From RPQJ01 sp963746325 (lineage in GTDB: Bacteria > Pseudomonadota > Gammaproteobacteria > Steroidobacterales > Steroidobacteraceae): a stretch of DNA of 64,000 nucleotides. Positions 10,115 to 19,739 of the stretch are shown here, piece after piece; position 1 is the stretch's first letter; each line of letters opens with the position of its first letter. Below the pieces are notes generated by a model, which ran no database searches, had not been told where the DNA came from, and was given only the letters and a program-made list of their open reading frames with translations. The stretch spans positions 62,001 to 126,000 of the forward strand of contig CAVVBC010000024.1 of the NCBI GenBank assembly GCA_963746325.1. Reading direction: 5' to 3'. The position numbers and the translations under genes are program-made.

Positions 10115-11698
10115 GTGGCCAGCAATACCTACGACGCCCTCGTCATCGGCGCCGGCCACAACGGCATGATCGCCGCAGCCTACCTCGCGCGCGCCGGCAA
10201 GAAGGTCTGCGTGCTGGAGCGGCGTGAAATCGTCGGCGGCGCCGCCGTGACGGAGGAAATCTTCCCCGGCTACCGCTTCACCGAGTTCTCGTACGTGGTG
10301 AGCCTGCTGCGGCCCGAGATCATCCGCGACCTGCAGTTGCCGCGGCACGGCCTGAAGATCCTGCCGTTGCCGAGCACGGTCACCCCGCTCGAAAACGGCG
10401 ATTACCTCGCCGGCTGGGACGACCACGACCTGACCCGCCGCGAGATCTACCGTCATTCGCCCCGGGATGCGGAGGCCTACGACGAGTACTCGCGCGTGAT
10501 GGCGCGTGCGGCCAAGGCGATCAAGCCGATCATCGGACTGGTGCCGCCCGACCCGTCTTCGCTCAGCTGGCGCGACCTGAAGGGCCTGCTCAAGCTCGGC
10601 CAGTACGGCCGCTCCTTGAGCGAGAACGAGATCTACCGCATCGCCAAGCTGGTGACGCAATCGTCGGCCGACCTGCTCGAGGAATGGTTCGAGCTCGACC
10701 CGCTCAAAGGCACGAAGGCCGCGAGCGGCATCATCGGCACCTACCTCGGTCCGCGTTCGCCGGGCACGGCCTATGTGCTGCTGCATCATTACATGGGCGA
10801 GATCGACGGCGCGTTCCGTGCCTGGGGTTTCGCCAAGAACGGCACGGGCGGCGTGACGGCGGCCATTGCCGCGTCGGCACGCGCGCTCGGAGTCGAGATC
10901 CGCACCAACGCCGCCGTGAACAAGGTCATCGTCAAGGGTGGACGCGCCGTCGGCGTCGCGCTGGACAACGGCGACGAATTCCACGCCAAGGTGGTCATGT
11001 CCGCGGCCGACCCGAAGCGCAGCTTCCTGCAATTCGTCGACCAGCAACATTTCCCGGACGAGTTCGTGCAGGCGATCCGCAACTTCCGCGTCCGTGGCTC
11101 GTCGGGCAAGGTCAACATCGCGTTGTCGGGCCTGCCCGACTTCACGTGCCTGCCGGGCGAGGGCCCGCTGCACCGGGGCGCGATATCGATCAGCCCGAGC
11201 ATCGATTACATCGAGCGCGCCTACGACGAGGCCAAGTACGGGCAGTACTCGAGCCAGCCGTACATGGACATGATCATCCCGTCGATGATCGACCGCGACA
11301 TGGCGCCTCCGGGACACCACGTCATGTCGTGCTTCGTGCAGTACGCACCGTACGACATCGAAGGTGGCTGGACCGACGCCAGGAAGGAAGCGTTCGGCGA
11401 GACGGTGATCTCGACGATCGAGAAGTACGCGCCGAACATCCGCCAGGTGATCGTCGGCAAGCAGGTGATCACGCCGCACGACATCGAACGCATCGCGGGC
11501 ATCACGGGCGGCAACATCTTCCACGGCGAACTGCTGCTGCACCAGCTGTTCTTCCTGCGACCGGCGCCGCAATGGGCCGATTTCCGCACGCCGCTCGCGG
11601 GCTATTACTTCGGCGCAGCCGGCGCGCACCCGGGCGGCGGCGTGATGGGCGCCGCAGGCAAGATGGCCGCGACCGAGATTCTCAAGGACTGGCAGTAG
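10115..11698 (+). CDS. PYROXD2-like FAD-dependent oxidoreductase (phytoene-desaturase superfamily)
   Basis: 527 residues from a GTG at 10115. An N-terminal dinucleotide-binding fold is plain: ALVIGAGHNGMIAAAYLARAG then VLERREIVGGAA. The C-terminal FAD motif is YYFGAAGAHPGGGVMGAAG. The middle resembles carotenoid desaturase/isomerase-like amine oxidases, closest in style to PYROXD2. The true substrate is unknown. It is one of two adjacent paralogues in the same operon; the next starts four bases after this stop. The gene pair and the upstream GcvT-like gene suggest oxidation of a methylated amine or related compound (inference). Confidence 0.85.
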   Translation: MASNTYDALVIGAGHNGMIAAAYLARAGKKVCVLERREIVGGAAVTEEIFPGYRFTEFSYVVSLLRPEIIRDLQLPRHGLKILPLPSTVTPLENGDYLAGWDDHDLTRREIYRHSPRDAEAYDEYSRVMARAAKAIKPIIGLVPPDPSSLSWRDLKGLLKLGQYGRSLSENEIYRIAKLVTQSSADLLEEWFELDPLKGTKAASGIIGTYLGPRSPGTAYVLLHHYMGEIDGAFRAWGFAKNGTGGVTAAIAASARALGVEIRTNAAVNKVIVKGGRAVGVALDNGDEFHAKVVMSAADPKRSFLQFVDQQHFPDEFVQAIRNFRVRGSSGKVNIALSGLPDFTCLPGEGPLHRGAISISPSIDYIERAYDEAKYGQYSSQPYMDMIIPSMIDRDMAPPGHHVMSCFVQYAPYDIEGGWTDARKEAFGETVISTIEKYAPNIRQVIVGKQVITPHDIERIAGITGGNIFHGELLLHQLFFLRPAPQWADFRTPLAGYYFGAAGAHPGGGVMGAAGKMAATEILKDWQ

Positions 11699-11702
11699 CA
11701 CG

Positions 11703-13214
11703 ATGACGAACCCCGACATCCTGATCGTCGGCGCGGGCCACAACGGCCTGGTCGCGGCTGCCTACCTGGCGCAGGCCGGCAGGAGCGTGCTGGTGCTCGA
11801 GCAGCGTGACCGCTGCGGCGGACAACTGGCCGGCAGCCGGCTCGCGTCCGGCGCGACGGTGCCGGGCCTGCATCCTGCGGGTCATTTGCGCCCGGCCATC
11901 GTGCAGGAACTCGGCCTGGCGCAACACGGCCTCAACGTCGACAGCAGCGCTGCGGCCTACGTCGCCGCGGCGCCGGACGGCGGTTCCCTGCGCCTGCTTT
12001 CAAACGCGACGGACGCCGCGACGATCGACGCGATCCGCCACCACTCCGCGCGTGACGCGGCGCGCTGGCCCGAGTTCGTTGCGTTCATGAACTCGGCCGC
12101 GACGTTCCTCGACGCCGCGTACGCCACGGCAATGCCGCGCCTGCCGCATTTCGACCTGCTGCAGGAAGGCCTGCCGCTCGCAGCGCTCGCGCTCAAGCTG
12201 CGGCGTCTCGGCGGCAAGGACATGTTCCGGGTGATCCGCAGCCTCTCGATGTCCTCGATCGAACTCACCGAGGAGTTCTTCGAGTCCGAGGCGCTCAAGG
12301 CCGCGATCGCGGGCGTCGCCATCCACGGCGTGACGCTCGGCTCGATGTCGGCCGGCACGGGCTTCACCCTGATCCACAACTGGCTCAATCGCGGCGGCCT
12401 GGCGCACCGCGGCGCCACGGGCGGACCGCAGGCGATCGCGGATGCGCTCGTCGCGGCCGTGCACGCGAAGGGAGGCGTGGTTCGGACCGGAGCCGCCGTC
12501 GAACAGATCCTCGTCGAGAACCAGCGCGCGACGGGCGTGCGCCTGGCGTCGGGCGAAGTGATCAAGGCCGGCACGATCGTCTCGTCGGCGGATCCGCGCC
12601 GCACCCTGCTCGGACTGGTCGGCGCACCCGAACTGCCGCCGGAGTTCGTGTGGCAGACACAGTCGATCCGCATGCGCGGGTCCGTGGCAAAGCTGTTCGT
12701 GCAGACCGATGGCCGCCACGGCCTGCCCGACGGCACGGTCGCCGTCGCGCCCACGCTGCGCTATCTCGAACGCGCCTACGACGCCGCCAAGTACGGCGAG
12801 ATGTCGCAGGATCCGTACCTGGAGATCACGACGTCCGGCACGCAGGTTGCGATCCACTGCCAGTGCGCGCCGTATGCGCTGCGCGGTGGCGATTGGGATG
12901 CTGCGCGACCCGAACTCGAGCGGCGGGCGCTCGCAACCCTTGCGCTCTACTACCCGCGGTTCACGGGTTCGGTGCAGTCACTGCAATCCGTGACGCCGGT
13001 GGACCTGGAGCAGGCCTGGGGCCTGACCGAGGGCGACCTCAACCACGGCCAGTTGATCCTCGACCAGATCTTCTTCATGCGTCCGCTGCCAGGCTGGTCG
13101 AACCACCGGACACCCGTCGACGGCCTGCACCTGTGCGGCTCCGGTGTGCACGGCGGCGGCGGCATCAGCGGCCATCCGGGCCGCAATGCGGCGCGGGCGA
13201 TCCTCAAAAGCTGA
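11703..13214 (+). CDS. second PYROXD2-like FAD-dependent oxidoreductase
   Basis: 503 residues, starting at an ATG four bases after the first paralogue. Motifs ILIVGAGHNGLVAAAYLAQAG and VLEQRDRCGGQL form the FAD-binding fold, and LCGSGVHGGGGISGHPG the C-terminal FAD contact. It shares the ERAYDAAKYG region with its neighbour (ERAYDEAKYG there), which shows a tandem duplication that has since diverged. The two may act as a heteromer or on successive substrates. Carotenoid synthesis is less likely: no phytoene synthase or cyclase lies nearby. Confidence 0.84.
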   Translation: MTNPDILIVGAGHNGLVAAAYLAQAGRSVLVLEQRDRCGGQLAGSRLASGATVPGLHPAGHLRPAIVQELGLAQHGLNVDSSAAAYVAAAPDGGSLRLLSNATDAATIDAIRHHSARDAARWPEFVAFMNSAATFLDAAYATAMPRLPHFDLLQEGLPLAALALKLRRLGGKDMFRVIRSLSMSSIELTEEFFESEALKAAIAGVAIHGVTLGSMSAGTGFTLIHNWLNRGGLAHRGATGGPQAIADALVAAVHAKGGVVRTGAAVEQILVENQRATGVRLASGEVIKAGTIVSSADPRRTLLGLVGAPELPPEFVWQTQSIRMRGSVAKLFVQTDGRHGLPDGTVAVAPTLRYLERAYDAAKYGEMSQDPYLEITTSGTQVAIHCQCAPYALRGGDWDAARPELERRALATLALYYPRFTGSVQSLQSVTPVDLEQAWGLTEGDLNHGQLILDQIFFMRPLPGWSNHRTPVDGLHLCGSGVHGGGGISGHPGRNAARAILKS

Positions 13215-13237
13215 GCTGGCCTGCGCGCAGCACTCGC

Positions 13238-13583
13238 GTGCCCAGCAAGGCCGCCGGCGAGCCCTCGAACGAGCGCCGCGTCGGCGCCGTGGGCCGTTTA
13301 CCTGCTGCACTGCGCGGGCGGCAAGAGCTACATCGGCATCAGTCCTGCGCCGCAGCAGCGTTTCGCAAGGCACCAGTCGGGGAAAGGGGCAGCCTTCACT
13401 CGCGCCAACCCGCCCCAGGCGCTCGCTGCCATCGCATGGTTCGAGAATCGCAGCGCTGCCGCATCGATGGAAGCGCGCCTCAAGAGGCTGCCGCGGCCGG
13501 CCAAGCTGGCGTGGTTCGGCAAGGTCAAGGGCTGGTCGTCAGCTCATCCGGCAACGTTGCAGGACGGCCTCGCCAGTCTCTGA
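13238..13583 (+). CDS. GIY-YIG superfamily nuclease, small, with a frameshift
   Basis: About 114 residues. The GIY-YIG signature is split as VYLLHCAGGKSYIGIS (YLL then YIG), followed by RFARHQSGKG and a C-terminal conserved FENRSAAASMEARLKRLPR (the catalytic glutamate region). This matches small single-domain YhbQ-like proteins. No ATG, GTG or TTG exists upstream in the core frame before a stop; a GTG at 13238 lies in another frame. One surplus base near 13285-13292 would join GA to WAVYLLHC, and the span is one over a multiple of three. Function in DNA handling is uncertain. Its 3' end overlaps the convergent Rieske gene by 45 bases. Confidence 0.68.
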
Positions 13584-14628
13584 ACCCGTCGCGTAGGCAG
13601 CCCGCAGCCTTTCGTGAAAGTGCCACACGGCCGCCTCGCGCCGCGGGCAGAGCCGGCCCGCCTCGTAGTGGCCCGACGCGAGGCCAAGCTGCACCCGCTC
13701 GCAGATCCCGACGTCCTCCTCCTGGATCGCATTCGTGAACGTGCGGTCGTTGTCGATGCGCGCGAACGCCGCAGCGGTCGGCGCATAGAACCACTCGAAC
13801 TCCACCCGGCATCGGCCGGGACCCAGCGGCAGCACGCGATTGGTCTGCAGCCGCCCTGGCATCACGTTGAGCATCACGTTCGGATAGACGAAGTAGTAGT
13901 AGGCGGTGCCCGCGCCATAGATGTCGTCGCCGGCCTGCAGCGGCGAATGCTGCAGTGAGTACCAGTCGAACAGTTCGACCTCGTAGTTGCGGTAGTCGAC
14001 GACGTCTGCGAGGCCCGGATGCACCATGGGTACGTGGTAGCCCTCGAGAAAGTTGTCGACGTACACCTTCCAGTTGCAGGCGACGTCCCACGCTTCGTGC
14101 CGCACGAACTGCATCGCAGCCAGGTCGACCGGCGCGATGCGGTCGACGATGCCGGCATACACGATGTCGAACGCAGGCGCTGCCGGGCCGGGCGCAACGA
14201 AGACCAGGCCCTGCCACTCGCGCACCGCGAACTGCGGCAGCCGCACGTCGTCGACCTTGAACTGCACGGCGTCCTGCATTTCCGGCGCGGCAAGCAGTTG
14301 GCCCTGGGCGCTGTAGAGCCAGCCGTGGTACTTGCAGCGCAGGTTCCTGAGCCCCTTGCCGCTGCCGAGGACCAGCGGTCCTGCACGATGCCTGCAGACG
14401 TTGGGAAAGGCGCGCAGGACGCCGTCTGCGGCGCGCAACAGCACGACGGGCGTGCCGGCGATGTCGATCAGCACGTGGTCGCCGGGCTCCGCCAGCTGGG
14501 CGCGATGCGCGACCATCTGCCACGACGCGCCAAAAACCGCCCGCCGCTCCAGCTCGAGCGTGGCCTCGCCGAAGTAGCGAGCCGCGATCGAGGGCGTGCG
14601 CGCGCTCCAGCCCTTCCGGAATCGTCAT
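13539..14628 (-). CDS. Rieske-type ring-hydroxylating/demethylating oxygenase alpha subunit, with a frameshift
   Basis: About 362 residues from the ATG at 14628 (MTIPEGLER). The Rieske [2Fe-2S] ligands are in NVCRHRAGP and LRCKYHGWLYS. The mononuclear iron site is in VDNFLEGYHVPMVHP (the His-X4-His part). A shift within an alternating GC run at about 14593-14607 splits the first ten residues from ARTPSIAARYFGEA; the span is one base over. Relatives act on aromatic rings or demethylate quaternary amines such as glycine betaine. No ferredoxin or reductase partner is next to it. The nearby GcvT-like and flavin enzymes make a demethylase role plausible, but this is inference. Confidence 0.82.
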
Positions 14629-14664
14629 GACCAACTCCCGCGCCGCGCCCGTCTCACGGCGCAG

Positions 14665-16701
14665 CTATTCCGCCGTGGCCGCCGGACCCACCAGGTGACG
14701 CTCATTCCACTCGATCAGTCGCTCCATTCGATCCTGCAGGTAGCTCGGCACCGTGAGCGCATGGTTCTCGCCGGGATAGATCACGAGCTGCGTCGGCACG
14801 CCGAGCGACCGCAACGCCTGGTACATCTGCTCGCTGCCGTTGCAGGGCACGTTGAAGTCCTGCTCCGCGCAATAGAACAGCGTAGGTGTCTTGATCCGGT
14901 ACGCATGCAGGAACGGATAACTGAGGCGATCCCACACGCCGCGGTTCGCCCAGGGCGTGCCGAGTTCCAGCTCGTACTCTCGCGCGTACATGTCGTGACC
15001 GTACAGGGCGGCAAAGTTCGACGCGCCCGCCCCGCTTACGGCAGCCTTGAAGCGCGTGTCGCTGGCGATCACGTAGTTGGTCAGGATGCCGCCGTAGCTG
15101 CGACCGCCCACGCCGAGCCGCGCCGGGTCGGCGATGCCGGCTGCGACGACGTGATCGACCGCGGCGAGCACGTCCTGCACGTCCTTGTGGCCCCAGTCCG
15201 CATAGATGGCCCGCGCAAAGTCGAATCCGCGGCCAGAACTGCCGCGCGGATTGGCGGCGACGACGACGAAACCGCGCGCGGCGTAAGCCTGCCAGTCCGC
15301 CATGAATTCGTGACTGAACTGGTACACCGGACCGCCATGGAGGCGCAGGATCGTGGGATAACGTCGCCCCGGGACGATAGTCGACCGGCTTCACGACGAA
15401 GCCGTCGATCGCGGTGCCGTCCGCGCTCTTGAACGTGATGTCCTCGAAGCGCGCGAGCTGCTTCTGCGCGAGCCATTCGTTGTGCGCCGCCACGGTGCGC
15501 AGCGTGCCGCGCTCGACCGCCGCGAGTTCGAACGGGGTCACGTCGTCGCCCCCCAGCACGACGAGGCGGCCCTGCGGTGAAACCGCGAATCCGGCATCGA
15601 AACGCGACCCACTCGTCAGCGGCGTGACTTTGCCCGACGCGACATCGACGCGGGAAAGGTGCATGACACGGCTGTGCTCGATCAGCGCCAGCACGCTCTT
15701 GCCGTCGGGGCTCCAGCGCGGTTGCGAGAACCAGCGGTCGATCGGCGCCGGCACTCGAGTCTCGCCGGTCGCCACGTCGACGATCGCGAGCAGGCTCGGG
15801 GCGTAATAGATCCATTTGTCCTCGGCGCCGCGCACGTAGGCGATGCGACTGCCATCGGGGGACCAGGCCAGCCGCGACCCCAGGTCGGGTTCGTTATCGG
15901 CACCGTCGAACTGCGTGAGCCTGCGCTCGGTCGCTCCGGCGCGTGGTTCGATCAGGTAGAGGTCGAAGTTCGAATGCCGATCGGAGTCGGTGCCGCGGCG
16001 CGACACGAAGGCGATGTGCTTGCCGTCCGGCGACCACGCGGGCTGGGCCTCGTCATGGTCGCCGGAGGTGAGCTGCCACGCCGCGCCGCTGCGCGATCTC
16101 CTGGACGTAGAGATGTGCGCGACGCGCGTCGAGATAGCCGTCGATGTCCTTCTTGGATTGCCAGCGCCCGGTGACGATGGGCGGCGGGTTCTTCGGCTGC
16201 GGTGCACCGGCCGGACGCTCCGGGTCGTCGGCCACCAGCGCCAGCCGCTGGCCGTCCGGAGCCCACGAAAAGTCGTCGACGCCACCCGGCAGCGACGTGA
16301 GCGCACGCGCTTCCCCGCCACCGGCCGGAATGGCCCAGACCTGGGTCTCGGCGTCCTCGCCGCCACGGTCGGAGAGAAACGCGAGCCAGCGTCCGTCGGG
16401 GGACCAGGCGGGCGACCACTCGTCGTGCAGCGGCGTCTGCGTGAGCTGCGTCCGGTCGCTGCCGTCGTAATTCACCCGCCACAGGTCCGACTGGCGCTTG
16501 TCTTCGGCCTCGTTCGTCACCGTCACGCTGTAGACGATGACCTTGCCGTCGGGCCTGAACTGCGGGCTCGGCCACGTCGGCGAGGCGAGCGAGGTCGGCG
16601 GGCCCGAAGCGGTCCTGTGGCAGGTCGGCCGCGGCTGCGCCGCCAGTGCATGCGCAGGCGCCGAGCACGAAATGGCGATCCAGGGACGCGGGACTGTGCA
16701 T
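14665..16701 (-). CDS. S9 family (prolyl oligopeptidase/DPP-like) peptidase, exported, with three frameshifts
   Basis: About 678 residues. The start ATG at 16701 gives a short hydrophobic leader with a possible lipoprotein-like cysteine. Propeller repeats with SPDG motifs (SPAWSPDGRW, FSWAPDGQ, PAWSPDGKH, LAWSPDGSR, RWSPDGKS) fill the first two thirds. The catalytic domain has LRLHGGPVY, VGGRSYGG (serine), CAEQDFNVPC (aspartate region) and GENHAL (histidine). Shifts lie at about 16559-16570, 16083-16093 and 15364-15373; each fits one extra base, and the total span is a whole multiple of three because three insertions add up. It would cleave peptides, probably outside the cytoplasm. Confidence 0.86.
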
Positions 16702-16800
16702 GGTGTTCTGGCCGGGCTGCGCGACGGTTGGCGCGGGTCGCGTGATCCTAGCGAATACGCGACACTGCTGTCCCGTGTTCAGTCCAACGCAGGAGTTCGC

Positions 16801-17919
16801 ATGGCCCGCAAACGCCCGTCACGCACCAGCGGCACCGTCGTCACGTTGCAGCATCGCTCGCAGGTCCTCGCGGACAACCCGCTGGGCGACCCGGTCGAGC
16901 GCACGCTCGGCGTCTGGCTGCCGCACGAATACGACCATGGCGCCACGCATGGACGCGGCCGGCGCTTTCCCGTCCTGTACGACCTCGTCGGTTTCACCGG
17001 GACGGGCATCGCGCACCTGAACTGGAAGCCGTTCAGCGAGAACGTCGCGGAGCGGGCCGCGCGCCTGGTGCGCGACAAGCGCATGGGGCCCGCGATCATC
17101 GTGTTCCCGGATTGCTTCACGGCGCTGGGCGGCAACCAGTACGTGAATTCGTCGGCGATCGGCAATTATGCCGACTTCCTGCTCGACGAAGTGATCCCGC
17201 TGGTCGACCGCGAGTTCCGCACGCTCGCCTCGCGCGAACACCGCGGCTGCTTCGGCAAATCCTCCGGCGGGTACGGCGCGATGATCCACGGCATGAAGTA
17301 CGCCTCGCACTGGGGCGCGATCGCCAACCATTCGGGCGACGCGTACTTCGATTTCATCTACCGCGCGGACTGGCCCAACACCCTGAACGAGCTGGGGCAC
17401 TTCCGCCGGCCGCCGCGCAAGGAAGGGAAGTATCAGCAGCACGCCGACTCCGCCGGTGACCGCGCAATGGCGCAGGGTATCGACGATGGCCGGGTGCGGC
17501 GCTTCCTCGACGCGATGTGGAAGAAGCAGAAGCTCACGACCGGCGAGGGCCACGCGCTGATGAACGTCTGCATGGCCGCAACCTACGACCCCGACCCGAC
17601 CGCGCCCAATGGGTTCCGCCTGCCCTTCCACATGGAAACGGGTGAATTGCTGCCCGCGCGCTGGAAGCGCTGGCTGCAACACGATCCGGTGCGCCTCGTC
17701 GACAAGTACGCGACCAGCCTGCGCCGCCTCAAGGGCCTCTATGTCGACTGCGGGTGGCGCGACCAGTACCACATCCACTACGGGTCGAGGCAGTTGTCGC
17801 GGGCACTTGAAAAGGCACGGATCGCGCACCACTACGAGGAATTCGACGACACCCATTCCGACATCGATTACCGGATGGATGTGAGCCTGCCCTTCCTCTA
17901 TCGCGCCCTGCAGCCCTGA
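16801..17919 (+). CDS. putative esterase, EstD/enterochelin-esterase-like alpha/beta hydrolase
   Basis: 372 residues from the ATG at 16801, with GGAG eight bases upstream. The nucleophile elbow is GCFGKSSGGYGAM near residue 160, matching the G-X-S-X-G motif of the putative-esterase family. The acidic DCGWRDQYHIHYG and final DDTHSDIDYRM supply the likely aspartate and histidine. No signal peptide is seen. The family includes acyl-carbohydrate esterases, S-formylglutathione hydrolase and siderophore esterases; which applies here cannot be told. It is divergent from the S9 peptidase, 99 bases away, and followed 16 bases later by a rhomboid gene. Confidence 0.8.
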   Translation: MARKRPSRTSGTVVTLQHRSQVLADNPLGDPVERTLGVWLPHEYDHGATHGRGRRFPVLYDLVGFTGTGIAHLNWKPFSENVAERAARLVRDKRMGPAIIVFPDCFTALGGNQYVNSSAIGNYADFLLDEVIPLVDREFRTLASREHRGCFGKSSGGYGAMIHGMKYASHWGAIANHSGDAYFDFIYRADWPNTLNELGHFRRPPRKEGKYQQHADSAGDRAMAQGIDDGRVRRFLDAMWKKQKLTTGEGHALMNVCMAATYDPDPTAPNGFRLPFHMETGELLPARWKRWLQHDPVRLVDKYATSLRRLKGLYVDCGWRDQYHIHYGSRQLSRALEKARIAHHYEEFDDTHSDIDYRMDVSLPFLYRALQP

Positions 17920-17935
17920 CCGATATCACTCCGAC

Positions 17936-18847
17936 GTGAACCTCCCGCCCGCAGTCCCGTCGCCCTCGGCCCTGCCCGTGGAGGTTTACCGCTCGCATTG
18001 GCGTCCCGCCTGCGAAGAGCGTGCCTTCATGCTGCACGCCGTCGGCATCGGTTCGCAGGTGGTGCCGAACGGCGAGTTGTGGAGCCTCGTGGTGCTGCAG
18101 GAACACGCCATGGCCGCAGTGGCCCATCTGCGGGGCTACGACCGCGAGAATCCGCCGCAGCGGCGCATGCTGGCACGACCCGAGCAGATCCACCCCCACG
18201 CGTGGATTGGACCGGCGGTGTACGTCCTCGTCCTGGTCGCGGTCGCGTGGCTGGCCGGTCACCGGACGTTTGCCGAGAACTGGCTCGCCGCCGGGGTGCT
18301 CGACACGCTGGCGGTCCGCGGCGGCGAAGCGTGGCGCACCGTCACGGCGCTGACGCTGCACTTCGACGTCGCCCACCTGCTCAGCAACCTGGGGTTCGGC
18401 GCGTTCTTCGGCTGGCTCGCATCGCAGCTGCTCGGTCCCGGCGTGGCTTTCGGCGGCGCCGTGGCAGCAGCGACGCTCGCCAATGCGTTCAACTCGACGA
18501 TCCAGCCGGCGAATCACGTGTCGGCCGGCGCTTCGACCGTGGTGTTCGCGATGCTGGGCTTGCTGGCCGCCTATGCCTGGCGGCGCCGCGCCGATTCCGG
18601 CGAACGCTGGGCCTATCGCTGGGCGCCGTTGATTGCGGGCGTGTTCCTGCTGGGATTCACGGGCGTCGGAGGCGAGAACACGGACGTGCTGGCCCATCTC
18701 ACGGGGTTCGCCGTGGGCGGAGTCGCAGGTTGGTGGCTCGGTCGCTTGTCGCGCATTCCCGGACCGCGCATCCAGTGGCTGGCGGGGGTCAGCGCGCTCG
18801 CCGGCATCGCGGCCGCATGGTGGGCTGCATTCAACCTGTCGGCTTGA
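17936..18847 (+). CDS. rhomboid family intramembrane serine protease with N-terminal soluble domain
   Basis: 303 residues from a GTG at 17936. The first about 85 residues are soluble (EVYRSHWRPACEERAFMLHAV). A membrane helix, WIGPAVYVLVLVAVAWLAG, follows, then rhomboid helices. HFDVAHLLSNLGFGAFFG is the helix-2 motif, SAGASTVVFAMLG carries the catalytic serine, and LAHLTGFAVGG the histidine. It differs clearly in layout from the rhomboid at 7.4 kb. Natural substrates are unknown. Its end overlaps the convergent hydrolase gene by 17 bases. Confidence 0.85.
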   Translation: MNLPPAVPSPSALPVEVYRSHWRPACEERAFMLHAVGIGSQVVPNGELWSLVVLQEHAMAAVAHLRGYDRENPPQRRMLARPEQIHPHAWIGPAVYVLVLVAVAWLAGHRTFAENWLAAGVLDTLAVRGGEAWRTVTALTLHFDVAHLLSNLGFGAFFGWLASQLLGPGVAFGGAVAAATLANAFNSTIQPANHVSAGASTVVFAMLGLLAAYAWRRRADSGERWAYRWAPLIAGVFLLGFTGVGGENTDVLAHLTGFAVGGVAGWWLGRLSRIPGPRIQWLAGVSALAGIAAAWWAAFNLSA

Positions 18848-19715
18848 GCGTCGCACGAAATTCGAGGTAGGCCGCCAGCACCAGCTCGGGTGCCTCGAGG
18901 TGCGGGTAGTGCCCGAGCTCATCGAACAGCACCACGTCGGGTTGCGGCACCAGTTCGCGGTAACGTTCGGCGAGGTGGCGCCCTGAGACGGGGTCGAGCG
19001 CGCCACACAGCAGGCGCCGCGGCACCTTCGATTCGACGAGCGCCCCCACCCAGCGCGCACGATTCTGCCGGCGCTGCTCCATGTAGTTGATGCAGCGCGC
19101 GAGTGCCTGCCGTCCGTCGTCACGGATTTGCAGGGCCCAGAGGTCCTGCAGGTCGCGCTCGGAGGGCGGATGGAGGCCGCCGATGCGACGCATGGTGCGG
19201 CTGAACGTGCCGTAGGTGATTGCACGCGCAAGGATCGGGCCGAGCCAGTCGTTGGCGAGAAGCTTCTGGATCGGACGCGCGCGGTGCGTCTCCGGGAACA
19301 GGCCACCGTTCAGGAAACACAGGCTGCCGAGTTGCAGCCGTCCGTCCAGTTCGCGGGCGAGCAGTTCCTGCGCGACGGTCACGCCGTAATCGTGCGCCAG
19401 CACGTGCGGTCGCTGCACGCCGCAGCGGGCGAGCAGCGCCTCGCACAGGTCGGCCTGGATCGTGATCGGGTAGGCGTGGCCACGCGGCTTCGCCGAGAGG
19501 CCGAAGCCCAGCATGTCGAAGGCATAGAGCGAGTACCGTGCAGCGAGCGCGTCCCACAGCGGGTGCCAGTCGTAGCTCGCCGTCGGAAAGCCGTGGATCA
19601 GCAGCAGCGGCTCCTTGCCTGGCGTCGCCTGCACGCGGCAGAAAATGTCGTAGCCGCACAGCGACTCGCGGCGGCCCGCATTGATCCAGGCGTCGAGCTC
19701 GCGCGAATGGTCCAT
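18831..19715 (-). CDS. MEST-like alpha/beta hydrolase (haloalkane dehalogenase/epoxide hydrolase superfamily)
   Basis: 294 residues from the ATG at 19715. The oxyanion motif is LLLIHGFPTASYDW. The nucleophile elbow AHDYGVTVAQELL puts an aspartate at the nucleophile place, as in dehalogenases and epoxide hydrolases. The stretches LCFLNGGLFPETHR, RWVGALVES and GHYPHLEAPE closely recall the vertebrate imprinted gene product MEST, from memory of that sequence. The acid lies in CGALDPVSG and the histidine in GHYPH. No signal peptide. It is divergent from an SDR gene (24 bases apart). The physiological substrate of MEST-like proteins is not established. Confidence 0.8.
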   Translation of the reverse strand: MDHSRELDAWINAGRRESLCGYDIFCRVQATPGKEPLLLIHGFPTASYDWHPLWDALAARYSLYAFDMLGFGLSAKPRGHAYPITIQADLCEALLARCGVQRPHVLAHDYGVTVAQELLARELDGRLQLGSLCFLNGGLFPETHRARPIQKLLANDWLGPILARAITYGTFSRTMRRIGGLHPPSERDLQDLWALQIRDDGRQALARCINYMEQRRQNRARWVGALVESKVPRRLLCGALDPVSGRHLAERYRELVPQPDVVLFDELGHYPHLEAPELVLAAYLEFRATLKPTG

Positions 19716-19739
19716 CAGGAATCCTGCAGAATGGAGCCC

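Noticed and set aside
10115..13214. Carotenoid biosynthesis genes
   Set aside because: The two flavoproteins resemble phytoene desaturase folds, but no phytoene synthase, cyclase or GGPP synthase is present.
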